Positions 24,375 through 37,154 of a stretch of DNA of 64,000 bases are shown piece by piece. Origin of the DNA: Heterodera schachtii. Lineage: Eukaryota; Nematoda; Chromadorea; Rhabditida; Heteroderidae. A model generated the notes under the pieces. The model saw nothing but the letters and a program-made list of their open reading frames with translations. It ran no database searches and was not told the DNA's origin. Both the position numbers and the translations under genes were made by a program. Within the stretch, counting starts at the first letter, position 1. Each line of letters begins with the position of its first letter. Where the stretch lies: positions 62,001-126,000 of the forward strand of contig SIJG01000096.1 of assembly GCA_023374025.1 (NCBI GenBank), given 5' to 3'.

Positions 24375-25600
24375 TAGGGTTAAGCCCCGACCCCGAGCCC
24401 CCCGACCCGACCCGAGACGTTTTTTGGGCCGATCCCCCGACCCGACCCCCGACATGTCATCCCCCGAGGTCCCCGACCCCCGACTTTTTGCCCCCCGACC
24501 CCCCGACACCATTTCGGGGGATTGGGGACTCGGAGCGTTTTAAAAATTTAAAAGTTAATTTATCCACGAAGGCGGGAAATATTGAAAATTTTTGAGATTT
24601 TGAATAAATTTACTTAATAAAATTCATTAAAAATTACGAAAAACTTTCCGGTGGCGCCTATCGGCATCGCCGGCCCCCCAAAACCATGGTGCCGATCGGT
24701 AATTTTTCAAAATATGAACACCAAGGCCGAAAAATAAGATTTTAGGGTCAAAAATAAGAACATTTTGCAACATTTTTTCAAAATTTGAGTTCATTTTGCC
24801 CACATATTTTCACCAAAAATGACCAATTTTTGCGCGATTTTGAGCCAAATCTTTAAGAAAAAATAAGCTTTTGCGGACCGGTGGTACCGACAAGATGCCG
24901 CCGGAAAAAAAAAATTGAAAATTGGGAGTTTTTGTAGCATTTTTTACATAAAAATGGCCATTTTAAAGTTTTTTTTTTTCTCAACCAGCGAAATAAAACA
25001 TTAATCAGAAAAAATTTAAAAAGTTTAGGTGAAGCCTGAAAATAAGAAAAGGTTAGAAATAAGGACAAATTTCAGTAAATTCGGGATCAAAAGATCAAAA
25101 AATTTTGCGGCAGACCTTAAAATTTCTTGAAATAGTGACATATGCCATAAAATTTCAAAATTATAAATATATTTAAGAAAGCAGAACAATTTTCGTCGCT
25201 ACCCCAAAATTAGAAATTCTTATAAATAAGAACAAATGGAAGCCCCTGGTTTAAAGCAGGGTTATCCTTTGTCATTATTTGTAAGATTTGTCCTTATTTG
25301 TGACCCTAAAAACTTTATTTCGGGAAATTTTTAAGGGTAACCCTGGTTTAAAGGCCAACTTGGACTCACTCTTGCTGGCGCTAACGAAATCAGATGATTA
25401 AAGTGAAAAAAAAGGAAGATTTACGGGAATTTAAAAATAAAAATTGAGTTTTTCGTTAAAAAATTTCGTTGATCACTACCCGATCGGGGTCCCCGACCCC
25501 CGACAATTGAGCTTCCCCCCGACCCGACCCCCGACATGTCGCCCCCCGAGGTCCCCGGCCCCCGACTTTTTGCCCCCCGAGGGCTCGGGGCTTAACCCTA
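24375..25600. mobile_element. 1.2-kb hAT-type inverted-repeat element with GC-rich ends
   Basis: The left end TAGGGTTAAGCCCCGACCCC mirrors the right end CGGGGCTTAACCCTA. The flanks ATAAAAAC (24367-24374) and GTAAAAAC (25601-25608) form an 8-bp duplication with one mismatch. The subterminal arms consist of CCCCCGACCCGACCCC runs. The interior carries the GC palindrome at 24648-24673 and no convincing gene. It seems to be nested in an older TAGGGCTCATATTTTTAGGC repeat. Confidence 0.85.
24648..24673. repeat. GC-rich palindromic motif (representative copy)
   Basis: CCGGTGGCGCCTATCGGCAT with CGCCGG after it. Similar 24-26 base motifs occur at 31244-31269, 35853-35878, about 35991-36014, 45372-45397, 47030-47055, 47150-47175, 56148-56172, 60645-60672 and 63296-63322, usually inside inverted-repeat elements. 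They are surrounded by AATTTGTTAACA-type and CGCCGCAAAAAAA-type words, so the conserved block is about 150 bp. Confidence 0.75.
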
Positions 25601-25608
25601 GTAAAAAC

Positions 25609-28600
25609 TATAAAACAGGCACTAAAAAATGGAAAATAGGCTCTAAAAAGCCTCAAATTTAGGAGGTGTAAAATGAAAAATTTTTATTTAAAAAGCCACA
25701 AAATTAAGCCAAATTAGTATTGAGACACAGAATTAAAAAATATATCCTTTTCAAAAAAAAAATTTGGAGATGAATTTTTGAGAAAACTTTCCATTTCTTA
25801 GGGGTGGAAAATTCGAAAGTTAAAATTTTCCAAAATTAGGGTTTTTCTTCGAAATCACTTTAAATACTCGGAAACAAACTGAAAGCCATTAATTCTTTAA
25901 TAAGAGATCAGTTATGCCATTTTTGAACCAAATAAAAACTTTCACTGACCCATTTTCTACTGACGCTTTTTCCGGGCGCCGACTCGGGCCTTAACTGATT
26001 TCTTTCGGGCTCGGCAAAATGGCCACGTGATTTTTTGGAAAAATCCGGGGTTGACTGGTTTAACGGTTGACCGGGTTTTGAGAGGAACAGCAGGACCCGA
26101 AACCGATAGTTTCTGAAATCAGCCCATTACTGTCTGTGGGTGATTTTAAAATGTCAGTCTCGAGTAATTACTTAAATTTTAGGCCAAATCTATGACAAAT
26201 TTGTAGTAAATCTTTAGAAATGATTTTTAAAAATTTTACTATTGGCACCGCTGGGCTTCCTCCTTTCCGCAGAAATTTAATTATTAAAAATTAAAAATTG
26301 CAAGTTTTCTCGAGTTTGAATTTTTGATTGAGTTCGGGTTAGGGTTCGGATACCGGAACAATGGATCGGGAGTGGGGCAAGCTTTACTATTCCCGTGGTC
26401 GTTTTCTGTTAATTTTAATTTTAATACAATATGTTGTTTTCAGCAAAAGAAAAAATTTATAAAAAAGTGAAATTCATTGAAAAAGGAAAAACAACGGATT
26501 CGAAAATTGCTAATAAAATGAAAAACAGTCGGATGTTTTTAAATTCAACAGCTTGTTGCCTTTTGTGATGGTTTTTCTTTTGCATAAAAACGTTACTGTA
26601 TGATAATTTTGGACTTTAACTACGAAACTGGGTTTTTCTGGAGCAGCAACAACAAATTATTTGAAAGGAAACAGAACAAAGCATGAACTTAGGCTAGGCC
26701 GAAGCTTATGCTTGCTTAGGCCTAGGCTTACGCTTAGGCTTTATCTTGCAAAATGTTTATTGTTTGCCATTTTACGAGTTGTCATTGACTCGTCTGCAAA
26801 GGGTATTAGGAAGGCTCCCGGATTTTTCAACACTGGACTTTTTGACAGTCCGCATAAAAAAAAATTTATTTAAAAAAATAATTTCATAGTTCTATTTAAT
26901 TTATTTTAATATTTATTTTTTAAGATGACAAATTTTTTAACTTCATCCAGAATTGGCATTTTCTCAACAAAAAATGGATATCTTATTTATTTGTCTTGCT
27001 TTTATCAGCCCAAACAATGAGAAACATGCTGTTATTTTTGAATTATTATAATCATTTATCCAAAGCTAATTTGTTAGAATATTCTCAAAATTGTAATTAG
27101 TGGTACTAACTTATTAACCAAAAATATAATTTATAAAAGTATAAACTTTATTATTCACTGTCGAAAAGTCCAGCGCCCATTCGGATGCTCTCACTACACA
27201 TTGTGGCCGTTTGTGGACACAACCAGCAGATGTTTAAGCAGAAACCCAATGGCTCCTTCATTTATATTAATATAGTCGTAAAAATAATTTTTTTTTTTTA
27301 ATTTTCCATTTATTTTGGTTTAAAAATATTTCTTTCATTATTTCACCCAAAAAATGCACTTTCCTTTTGTAAAATTATAAAAGAAAAATAATAATTCAAT
27401 TTTTCTTTTCGGTGTTCACAGTTTAAACGGTTTTCAGTGTAATTATGTGATTAAACATTGTTTGGCAAAAACCGAAAAAAATATTCAAATTTTTAGCTTT
27501 CTTTTTTTAATTTTTGTTTGAGAATTTTAAAATTTAGCCTATTAAAATATTTAAGAAAAGTCGTAATTGCGATTTATGAAAATATTTAAGACATCTGAAT
27601 TTCATTTCCGGTCTGCGAAATTTTTGGTAAAAATTTCCGAAATATCTTTTTTGTTTTCATTTTTTGCCGATTCAAAATGATTTCTTTTAAAATGTAAAAT
27701 AATTTTTTTTTTGTTAGAGATCGGCGGGAGAGGGATTCCCGCTCCCGAAAAAGTTTGGTCTCAGCTCCCGTTCTTCCGTGAATTATTTTTTACCGATCTC
27801 TAGTTTTTGTAAGAATTTTCTGCTTTATTTTACTTCCAAATGAAGCCCAAAAGAAAACCCCATTTTTTCTTAAAAAGTGGCCCAAAATCGCAAAAATTAA
27901 CAATAAAATTCCCTACAACTAATTTTAAAAAAATGAAATAAGTAAGAAAAAATCCAAAAAATATTAATATTTAACAAAAATTTCATTAAATTTCCTAAAG
28001 ACGAAATATTTATAAAAGTTTTTTGCAGCTCTACTTATAAGCTATGAAATAAACGCAACGCGCTTTTGCCCTTTTTTGTCAACGTTTTGGCATTTTTTTA
28101 ATGTTGTTTCTTAAATAATTATCAATTCGTTGACGTAAAGTCCCATCATTAGGGGTGGATTTTTCACATTGAAAACTGATCTTTAGGGGATTTTGTTAGA
28201 AACTTTGGAGAAATTACCCAAAGCTCGAAGTCCTGAGCTTAAAAAACGCGAATTTTTCGAAGCTTGAAGCACAAAGCTCGAAGTTTCGCCTATTTACAAT
28301 ACAAAAAATTACAGGCACTTTTTGTTGAGTTCCTGAAGCTGATAAGCAATTTGAATTAAAGTCCAAAATTATAATACAGGTGAGTTTTTATGCAAAAGAA
28401 AATGAAAAAAAAATTCACGAAAAAAGGAAAACAATGGATAGATAAATAAATGAAAAGAGTGGTAAATGACAGTAAAAGCGAACCATTGGAAGAAAAGGTG
28501 TTGAGTTGTAACTCAAAAACCATCAAATGGAAAATTTTGACTAAAAACTATTCATAAATTTGGGTTTTTCGTAAATTATAGACACAACTTTCGGAAACAA

Positions 28601-29986
28601 AATTTTTTTAAATTTAGTAGGTTAATTGAAAATAGGGACTTTGTTTTCTATTAGCTTACGCAAGTACTACCGATTGGTATAAAATTGCTTGCTTTGGAGC
28701 AACATTATATGCAAAAAATATTTTGTTTTTTGATGGATTTTAGAATAACCTCATAACTAGGGATGCAATTTTTAGTTACGAAAATTTTCGAAATAGGTAA
28801 CTGAAATAGTGAGGAAAAATGCCAAAATAGCAAAGAAAAGTGACAAAAAGTATGATAAGTGACGAATAGTTTTATTGTGATTCTTAGGGTATTTTTCTGA
28901 AATTTTTGGGGTTGATTCTTAGGTGGTGTTTTTCTTTATTGCATTTTTGTTAGTAAATTTTCGGCAAAACGCCAAAATAGTGAATTTTAACTATTTTAGT
29001 GACGAAGTGCCAAAAATAGTGATTTCATTATCACTAGGGCTCGGATTTATAGTTGCTAAAACTGCCAAAATAATTAATTTTTAGTTTCTAAAAACCCCTA
29101 AAATAGTTGCTAAAATGAGTAAATAGTTGATAAAAAGTTCCGAATTTAGAGTGTAAAATCGAAAATTTTCTTCAGAAAACAAAACTATTATGCCAAATCA
29201 TTAATAAGACACATAATTTTCAAAATCAAAAATTCTTCTCAAGAAAATAAACAAATAAAATTTGGAGGTGAATTTTTGAAAAAATTTTCATTTCTCAGTG
29301 GGTGTGTTTTTGAAAATTTTGGGTAGATTTTTAGGGATGTATTTTTTGAAAAAAATTTTGGGTCGAGGGGGGTATTTTCTTTTTTATTGCGTTTTTGTTA
29401 ACAAATTTTCGGCAAAACGCCAAAATAGTTGAAAATAGTTTTTTTCAAAAATTTTATAGTTTTTTAGTTGCTAAAAATAAAAAACTAGAAAATAGTTGCT
29501 AATAACTCGAAAAGTAGCTTAACTATCGAAAAATTTCAACGCAGTAAATCTATGTTCGAGAAGGTTCTGAAATTTCTTATACCATAAGGACTTGAATGGC
29601 GGGAATGAAAAATAAATTAAAAATCTGGCGATCTTAAAAACATTTGAAGTGTATTTTATTGTTAAAAAATTAATTGTTTTTAAATTACTTTCTTCGATAA
29701 ATATTTAAAAAGGGTTTTGGTTTTCATTACTTTTGCCTAATTTTTCAAGACGTTTTTGTCTTTGTTTCGTGCTTTTTTGGCATTTTTATGTGATCTTTTT
29801 GCTATTTTTTCATGACTTTTTGCATTTTCCTGACTTTTTGGCGTTTTTATGACTTTTTTGTGACTTTTTTGAGATTTTTAATGACTTAAATTCCCATCCC
29901 TACTCATAACACAGAAGAAAAGAAAGAATATAGCGCCAAAAACTGATCCAGGGACACCTGAACTATTGGGTGTTTGATCGAAAGAA
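25609..29986. repeat. Gene-poor interspersed repeat region
   Basis: No gene is supported. About 26320-26480 matches 44825-44985 (GGGTTAGGGTTCGGAT, TATGTTGTTTTCAGCAAA). About 27410-27470 belongs to a GGTGTTCACAGTTTAA family also seen near 34268 and 44219. The CGAAG repeat recurs at 28140-28310. Bases 28370-28540 match the 3' flank of gene B (40165-40350). From 28770 to 29560 there are several CACTATTTTGGCG/AGTTGCTAAAA remnants typical of the MITE interiors. Confidence 0.5.
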
Positions 29987-32574
29987 CTAATGATCGTTTC
30001 GCGACGGGTCCTCAATATTTTTCCAACCATAAAGGGCTTTACCACATATTCCATCTCCTTCTTTAATGCCATAGTCGTCCATTGTTTTGGCATCATTTTC
30101 CATATCAACACCATTTGGTTTGTATAATTCCATTTTTCTTCCTCCGTCATCAAATTTAACATTCAATTTTTTTTCGATCGCGGCTTTGATCTTTTCCTTC
30201 ACAATTATCACCGTGTCTTTGTTCTTCACGTCAACGTCAACCTTATAATTATATTCCCAATTATTACTTATTATTCTATAATCCACAGTAATTTGGAAAG
30301 CATCCGACACGAAAATGGTCTCGCCTTTTGCAATGAAGCGGTCGCAAAGTCGCATGTCGTCAGAAAATTTATCTTGATACGAGTTAATCCGTGTTTGTTT
30401 TTCGGGCTGAATGCCAATCTTTTCTTTAATTTTATCCTTCAAATCTTTCACTGACTCATCGTGTTCCACCTTAAGCAGGGTTGCAGAAGCGATAATTGAG
30501 AATTTACTCTAATTTGTGATTTTTTGGGAGGTATTTTAGCCAATTTCTCAATGTTGAGCCCTTAAATAGGTGTTTGGTCCGAATTTTCTTTTTTAAAAAA
30601 CCCTCAAAAAATTTCCTTTTTAACTTAAAATTAGGGCTGGCCGGGTCCGGGTACCCGACCGGGTCCCAGACCCGGATACCCGGTTTTTTCACTACCCGGA
30701 CCTGGTTTTTTGAAATCCAATACCTGGTACCCGACCCGGTAGGTCCGGGTCCAACCGAGTACTAAAGTACACTGGTAAGAATGGGAGTCTGGGTCAAATT
30801 GTTAAGCAAAGTTGGAGGAAAGAAAATTTTGAAAATAATTAATATTTATTTTAAAAAGGTGAGTATTAATTGTTCCTGTGGCTTAGTGACTAGTCTCTTA
30901 GATTCTGTGCAGTCTTTATCAAGTTCAATCCTTCCTCATGGCGAACTATTTTAAACATTTTTTTAAAGAGTTTATTGAAAAATCTTATTTTATCATTACA
31001 TAAAGAAGGCTCCAAACTTTTTAAATAAAATTAACTATTCTTATTTTAATAGAATTTTACAAAAAATCTTAATTTTTTACAATTTCCCATAAGAAATTTA
31101 GAAGAATTTAACCATATATTTCTTGAAAATTTTAAACATTTTGGTATAAATTCTGTAAATATATATTAGTTAAAATCAAAAAATTTGGTTATTTTTTGGT
31201 GAAAATCTGTTAATAAATCACATTCAAAATTTCAAAATTTTCCCCGGCGGTGCCTATCGGCACCGCCGGAACCCCTTGTTCCAGAAAACTCTTTTTGAAA
31301 AAAGCGCACCGCAAAATAGTGGTTTAAATAGCAATAACAAAATTGGGCAAATAATAAATCGTTATTGTAACACATTGTATTTTTCATGCTTTTTTAAAAG
31401 TATAAGCTTTTATTTTCATGAAAAAATTTTTAAAAAATGGATTTTTTTTTTTTTTTAGATTTTTTCAGGACCCGGTTGGACCCGATACCCGACCCGGTTT
31501 AGAAACTGGTAAACGACCCGGTACCCGGCTTTTCAATACCCGGTAATACCCGGACCCGGTTTTTGCCCAAATACCCGGACCCGGCCAGCCCTACTCAAAA
31601 TATCGAAATTTCTCTGACGATGCCGAGGCGCCCCTGATTTTTTCCCAATTGTCGAAAACTTTGCTTATAAAATATTTTTTGGCAAATTTGGCTTCCTTAA
31701 GATTTTTGAATTTCGGAACAATTTAATTTTTTTATTTGAAATTCTGACCTCAACGGTGAACGGTTCTTCTGTTTCATCATGTTTCACTAAAATTTCAAAT
31801 TTGTTCCACGACACTTCAATAGTTTTGTCTTGTGTAATGTGACATTTATACATTGTTTTATCATCGTAATACACACGATTTCCGTAAATTCCTTCTTTCA
31901 ATATTTGTTGTTTGGGCGGAATGTTCCCAAATTTTTTAATATTTTCAATCAATTTGAAATTCACCCAGCGACAAAAGAATGGTTTGGCCGTCTTTAATTC
32001 CATATTCTTCCATTGTTTGCTCATCCTCAAGCGCAAGACCAAATGTGTTGTTGAATCTCAGTGTTTGTTCTTTGGGCAGAATGCCAAACCTTTCTTTGAT
32101 CGCCTTTTTCAAAGTTGCTACAGTGTCGCTTTTGTCCACCCTACTGGTGAAAGTTTCCTTTCCGTAGTTCACCAGAATTTCCAATTCACCAAAAGACATG
32201 AAAAATTCCGCTTTTTCATTGCCACCATTTTTCAGTGTTTTCCCGTCCTTAAGCACATCGCCAGATGAACTTTTGAGTCTCAGTTGTTGATGTTCACGTG
32301 GAATACCAGTCTGTTTTTCGATCGCCTCCTTCAAAGCTGTCACAGTTTTCTCGTTTTTCAAATCAACAATGATCTTAGTGTGCTCATCATTGCTTGTATT
32401 ACCAGCTCTCATTTTCTTTTTTGTTGGCAAATTTGACGCCTTATTGGGGATATTTTTGTCGGATCTAACTGTAATTTTTATGCCATCAGTGGATGATGGT
32501 ATCATGAGCACAAGCATTGTGATTGTCCCAACAGAAATGCCAAGGGGGAGCAGTGAAAAACCAAAATGACTCAT
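29987..32574 (-). CDS. Secreted multi-ubiquitin-like-domain protein A (frame broken)
   Basis: Two exons (minus), 32574-31749 and 30469-29987, join GAG|gtcaga to cttaag|GTG in phase 0. The join falls inside a ubiquitin-like fold (EPFTVE then VEHDESVKDLKDKI). A signal peptide covers about residues 1-30 (MSHFGFSLLPLGISVG...). At least four ubiquitin-like units follow, each with the pattern DTVATLKKAIKERFGI..QTLRF and DEQTMEEYGIKDGQTI. No unit ends in Gly-Gly, so conjugation is not expected; this looks like a secreted ubiquitin-fold protein. Near 31945, about 80 bases present in gene B are missing and the frame changes (stop after GEFQID; coding resumes at IENIKKFGNIPP). The copy may therefore be truncated to about 209 residues or be a pseudogene. 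Its 1,279-bp intron holds a hAT MITE. No insertion in the exons is seen. Confidence 0.68.
30632..31593. mobile_element. hAT-type MITE inside the intron of ubiquitin-like gene A
   Basis: The ends are TAGGGCTGGCCGGGTCC...GGACCCGG-CCAGCCCTA. The flanks CTTAAAAT and CTCAAAAT give an 8-bp duplication with one mismatch. Subterminal sequence is made of ACCCGGACCC words, and a GC palindrome sits at 31244-31269. The intron in the paralogous gene B is only about 110 bp, so the insertion accounts for most of the length here. Confidence 0.88.
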
Positions 32575-32662
32575 TTTTGGGGGAAATTTGATGGAAATTA
32601 GAAAGAATGGAATTGGAATTAATCTTATGTGGGGACTGTTGCTTCACCACTGTCAAGGGGCC

Positions 32663-32671
32663 CCTTTTATG
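32663..32671 (-). promoter_or_regulatory. TATA-type core promoter of gene A
   Basis: On the minus strand CCATAAAAGG lies about 90 bases before the ATG and is followed by TTGACAGTGGTGAAGCAACA. The same box and downstream block precede gene D (38786-38794). Genes B (42517-42525) and C (43757-43765) have ACATAAAAGG followed by AGTGGTGAAGCAACAGTCCC. Conservation across paralogues supports a core promoter. Confidence 0.65.
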
Positions 32672-32699
32672 GAGCAGAATTCTTAGTCAAATATTGAAT

Positions 32700-32940
32700 G
32701 GTAAATTATTAATCACTTTGATTTGGCATAATATAGTGAATTATTGAATTAGAAATTAAGCGATCACTTCATTTGGCATTATTATAGTGAATTATTGAAT
32801 TAGAAATTAAATGATCACTTACATTTGGCATTATTATAGTGAATTATTGAATAAGGAAATTAAGTGATCACTTTCATTTGGCGTCATTATAGTTAATTAT
32901 CGAATTAGAAATTAAGTGATTACTTTAATTTAACAGGAGA
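32700..32940. promoter_or_regulatory. Repeated upstream module with ATGCCA hexamers, gene A
   Basis: About four units of 52-58 bases contain TTTGGCATTATTATAGTGAATTATTG-like and GATCACTT words. On the minus (gene) strand TGGCAT reads ATGCCA, found at 32724-32729, 32774-32779 and 32826-32831; a fourth unit has ACGCCA. ATGCCA is the hexamer published as the cyst-nematode dorsal-gland DOG box. Assignment to that element is inference from sequence and position. Confidence 0.5.
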
Positions 32941-34952
32941 ATAATTTTTAAGTTAAAATAAGTGTATTCAGAAAAATAGTCCTATTCTGGAAAAATTTTT
33001 GATCCCGTATTATCTATATATCTTTAAATTATTTGAACACATATAATCCGGTACCCTGTTAATTATAAGTGTATGTAAATTTAATAGGTTTTTCGGTGTG
33101 TTTAATTATGGGGCCATGTAAATTTACTGGGACTCTATGCCGTAACACCGCGAAGTCCGAGAAATGAAAGGGTGACGAGCCAAAAAGGGGGTGAATATAT
33201 CATTATTTAAGCTTTTTTTTTTTTGCTTTTGAAATTATATTTTTTTAAACCTTACATCGGGACAATTTTTATGCGAATTGACAAAATGCTTATAAAAACA
33301 AAATATTAGTATAATTAACAAATATGTACATACTATTCTTAGCCTAATGATTAAGGCGTGTTTTTTTTGTCGGCTTACTAAATTTTGATTATAATTTTCA
33401 CCAGGGATCTCTTAATATGACCTAAATTGAAACAGGCCGATGGGCGAAATTTCAGCTGAACATTTTTGATATTTTTAGGGTTTAGAGTTTTGTTTACGAA
33501 ATTTATAGTTATTTTGGTTTTCAGTCTCGAGTAAGTTCAACGAGTTCGCTCAGCCTCCTTGGTTTACCACGACATTTTGCCATTTTCGGGGATATTTCCT
33601 CAAACATTTTAAAAATAGCAAATAATTTAGTTATTTATATTTGATACCATATCAGGGGTGGAGCCTGAGCAATTTACGACCGCGGCAATTTTAATCGCGA
33701 CTCGCTATCCGCGACTTAATTAGTTAACTGAATGTTTAGTTTAGTTATTAAAAGCAATATTTCTGCAAACTTGGAATTTTACTCAACAGATTTATTCCAA
33801 AACTCCAATTTTTCCATAGGCTGCGGTTTCTATCGGTTCGGCAGCACGAACCCAACATTCTTTCTTAAATTTTAAATTTTGACTATATGTTTTATAGTTT
33901 CGAATCCCAGCGGCACCTTTCGGCGCCGACGGACCCCGAAGCCATAATTTAAAAAAAATTGAACTTAAAATCGAAATTTTTTTTCTTTGGACAAAGTTTG
34001 GCGACTGCGGGATTTTTCGGTCGCGGCCCAACCCTAGGGGGAAGCCCCCCGCCCCTCCCCCCCCCCGCTCCGAATGAATGAGTAAAGTTTCGAAAATAAA
34101 ATGATATTTTTTTCAAAAAATACCAATTTGTACAAAAAAAAATTCCCTTGCGCCTATTACTCCGAAGGACAGCAAAAGTCCCTTAGTTTTTATCAATGTT
34201 CAACCCAAAAATGCACAAATTGTCATTTTGTAAATTTACAAAAAAATTCATGAAAATAATTTTTTATTTACGGTGTTCACAGTTTTTAAGTGGTTTTTAG
34301 TGCAGTTAATTAAAAATTGCGCTTTCTTTTTGGTTTGAGTCAAAATATTTGTATCTCCTTTCGCCTTAGCATATGTTTTCAGAAGCTTCGATCTACTGAA
34401 AATGCCGAAAAAGATATAAAACGCTCAAATAAACAAATAAATTCCATCAGTACAAAATACTCGGAAGAATTACCAAAAAATTAATTTATGGTTTTCAGTA
34501 GCTAAAATACTCTCAAACGCCGCTTTTTTGCTTCAATTGAGAAAATTATTCAATAAATTAAAAACTTTCTGAACAATTAAAAGATCAAAGTTTTGTCAAG
34601 AAAAGTTTAAAGCTTGGAAAATGAATTTCAGAAAAAGTTATATTTTAAGGGTGTGTATTTTTTGAAGGTTTTTTAGTTCATGCGAATGGGGCCTTTTTTT
34701 CTTTTTATTCTATTTTCCCAATTAATTAGGTAAAAAAGCATAAAATAAGTAAAAAAAAAAAAATAGGTATGAAGTTGATTCTAAATCCAAAGCTAATAAG
34801 TGGAAAATGTTTTCCGAGCTTAACTACCCTCATCTCGATGAGGATAGTGATTTTAATCTGCAGATAGGTAGCTGCTACCCTATCTTTAGCATTGTGCATA
34901 TGTAGCTAGCTGCAGCTGACGCTAAGGATTATTTGTAAAAGAAACTCATCAA
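32941..34952. other. Intergenic DNA without a recognisable gene
   Basis: AT-rich sequence. A poly-C tract lies near 34055-34068. A GGTGTTCACAGTTTTTAAG repeat near 34268 is shared with 27410 and 44219. A tRNA-like A-box word (TAGCCTAATGATTAAGGC) lies near 33341, but no partner B box was found. I see no supported coding exon. Confidence 0.45.
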
Positions 34953-35577
34953 TCGGGACCCGACTTTTAGTGACGAAAAATCCCGAAATAGTTAACTAAA
35001 ATAGTGACGAAAAAGTGCCAAAAAAGTGACAAAATAGTGAAAAAAGTCCGAAATAGTGACGAATAGTGACATATAATTTTCAGCCAAAAATTGAGCAAAA
35101 AAATTTTTTTATTCACTGATTGCATTTGCAAATGAGGAAATTTCCTTTCTAACATTTTCTTAACAAATATTGATATTTTTTAAATCAAAAATTTTGTCAA
35201 GAAAAAAAATTGGGGGAAAAATTTTTATGAAAATTTTCCAATTCTTAGTGGTATTTTTTTTAAATTTTATGTCGATTCTTAGGGGTGCATTTTTTGAAAA
35301 AAAAATTTAGGTCGATTCTTAGGGGTGTATTTTTGTTTTATTGCATTTTTATTAAGGAATTTTCCAAAAAATGTCGAAATAGTGAAAAAAAGTGACAAAA
35401 CGCCAAAAAAGTGAATTTTCACTATTTTAAGTGACGAAGCGCCAAAATAGTGATTTCTAGTGACGAAAAATGACGTCCAAATGAAAAAATTTTAACGCAG
35501 AAATGCGTTTTTTGAGCTCCCTTCTTCAAAACAACTTAGCAAAAAAAAAAGTTTTTTCACTAGAAATCGGGTCCCTA
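34953..35577. mobile_element. hAT-type MITE, 625 bp
   Basis: The element starts TCGGGACCCGACTTTTAGTG and ends AAATCGGGTCCCTA. The flanks CTCATCAA and CTCATCAC form an 8-bp duplication with one mismatch. The interior is full of AATAGTGACGAAAAAGTG words related to remnants near 28780 and 63050. Confidence 0.78.
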
Positions 35578-35633
35578 CTCATCACACTACTGTGCATTCG
35601 GATTTATCTGCAGATAGTTAGCATTGTGCATAC

Positions 35634-36379
35634 CAGGGATGGCACGGAATTCCGATTTCCGACTTCCGACATTTTTGGGGTCGGAATTCCGATTTCCGAA
35701 AAAATTTTGGACGTCGGAATTCCGACTTCCGATTTCCGAAACTTTTGATAAAAAGTCGGAAATTTTCGGAAATTTTTTTGAATTTTTTTTCAAAAAATTA
35801 ACAATTTTTACAATTTTTGTTAATAAATTGCACTGAAATTTTCAAAAATTTCCCGGCGGCGCCTATCGGCACCGCCGGAAACTAAAAATCTTATTTTTCT
35901 TGAGAAATTTTTGCCTCAAAATCGCTAAATTTGGTCATTTTTTGGACAAAATTTGTTAACAATTTGCATTAAAAATTATAAAATTTTCCCCGGCGGGCCT
36001 ATCGGCACCGCCGGACCTCCCCCGCCATGTTTTCAAAAATTTTGAAAAAATCGCCGCAAAAAAAGGTAAAATTTTTGATGAAAATCATTGAATAATTTTT
36101 TTAAAGCAATTTAAATAGATCAAAAAAAGTTTGGAATCGCCTTTCACTTGGTTAAGAATTTAAAATTTAGCCTATTAAAATATTTAGAAAATTTTTATTA
36201 TATTTTATGTTTTTTGAAAAATTTCCGACTTCCGATTTCCGACGTTTTTGGGGTGGAATTCCGAGTTCCGACTCCCGAAAAATTTTTGGCCTCGGAATTC
36301 CGATTTCCGACGTTTTTGGGGTCGGAATTCCGATTTCCGACTTCCGAAAAATTTTTGGGGCCTCGGAATGCCATCCCTG
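35634..36379. mobile_element. hAT-type MITE, 746 bp, perfect target duplication
   Basis: The ends are CAGGGATGGCACGGAATTCC...GGAATGCCATCCCTG. GTGCATAC occurs on both sides (35626-35633, 36380-36387). Subterminal arms are arrays of GGAATTCCGATTTCCGAC. Two GC palindromes sit inside (35853-35878 and about 35991-36014). All open frames over the arms are repeat translations. Confidence 0.92.
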
Positions 36380-36935
36380 GTGCATACCACCATGAGGCTG
36401 CTTCATTTACAATAAAGGACGGCAGATGATTTTTAATTAAAAAGAGCAATGTTCCTAAGACACATCCCTGAGGCACTCCGGAAAATATTTTATAATTTTC
36501 ATTAAATTCTTTAACGATTTAATTTTTAACCCTAAAATTTCGATTCTTCAAAAACGCTAATTTTATATAAAATATTGGTATCTTGTAGCAGATTAGAATT
36601 TGCACACATTGCAATAAAAACGAAAAAATACTCCCCTAAGAATCGACCCGAAAATTTTCAAAAATGCATTCCTGAGAAATGAAAAATTTCTCAAAAATTC
36701 ATTTCCAAATTTTTTTTTTTTTGACGAGAATTTTTGATTTTAAAAATTATTTATCTCAATACTGGTTTGACTTAATTTTGTTACCTTTTTGGTAAAATTT
36801 TACGATTTTACACCCCTAAATTTGAAATTTTTAGCAACTATTTTTACCTATTTTTAGCAACTATTTTGGGGGTTTTTTTAGAAACTAAAAACTAATTATT
36901 TTGGCACTTTTAGCAACTATAAATCGTATCCTAGT

Positions 36936-36936
36936 C

Positions 36937-36970
<34 letters not shown>
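36936..36970. repeat. (TA)n microsatellite
   Basis: An uninterrupted run of alternating T and A, about 32 bases, lies after CCTAGTCATTA and before TAGCCTTG. It is a simple repeat. Confidence 0.9.
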
Positions 36971-36971
<1 letters not shown>

Positions 36972-37154
36972 CCTTGTTTATATAGAAAGTTCTGTTCTTG
37001 GAAAAACTAGAACCCGGCGTGATCAGCTAGTGATGGAAAGTGAACCAATGAAGAAAGACAGAATGCCAAAAAAGTTTGTTGAAAAATGAATGAAGGATCG
37101 TTTAGCAACGGGAGAGATGTTCATTTCAGCATCATCTTTGTCTGTTTTTTTTCT

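Noticed and set aside
29987..30469. Independent ubiquitin-like gene
   Set aside because: It starts at a splice acceptor, not an ATG, and joins gene A's donor in phase inside a ubiquitin fold; likewise 40436-40969 belongs to gene B.
33341..33400. tRNA gene
   Set aside because: An A-box-like word is present, but no B box or cloverleaf could be traced by eye.
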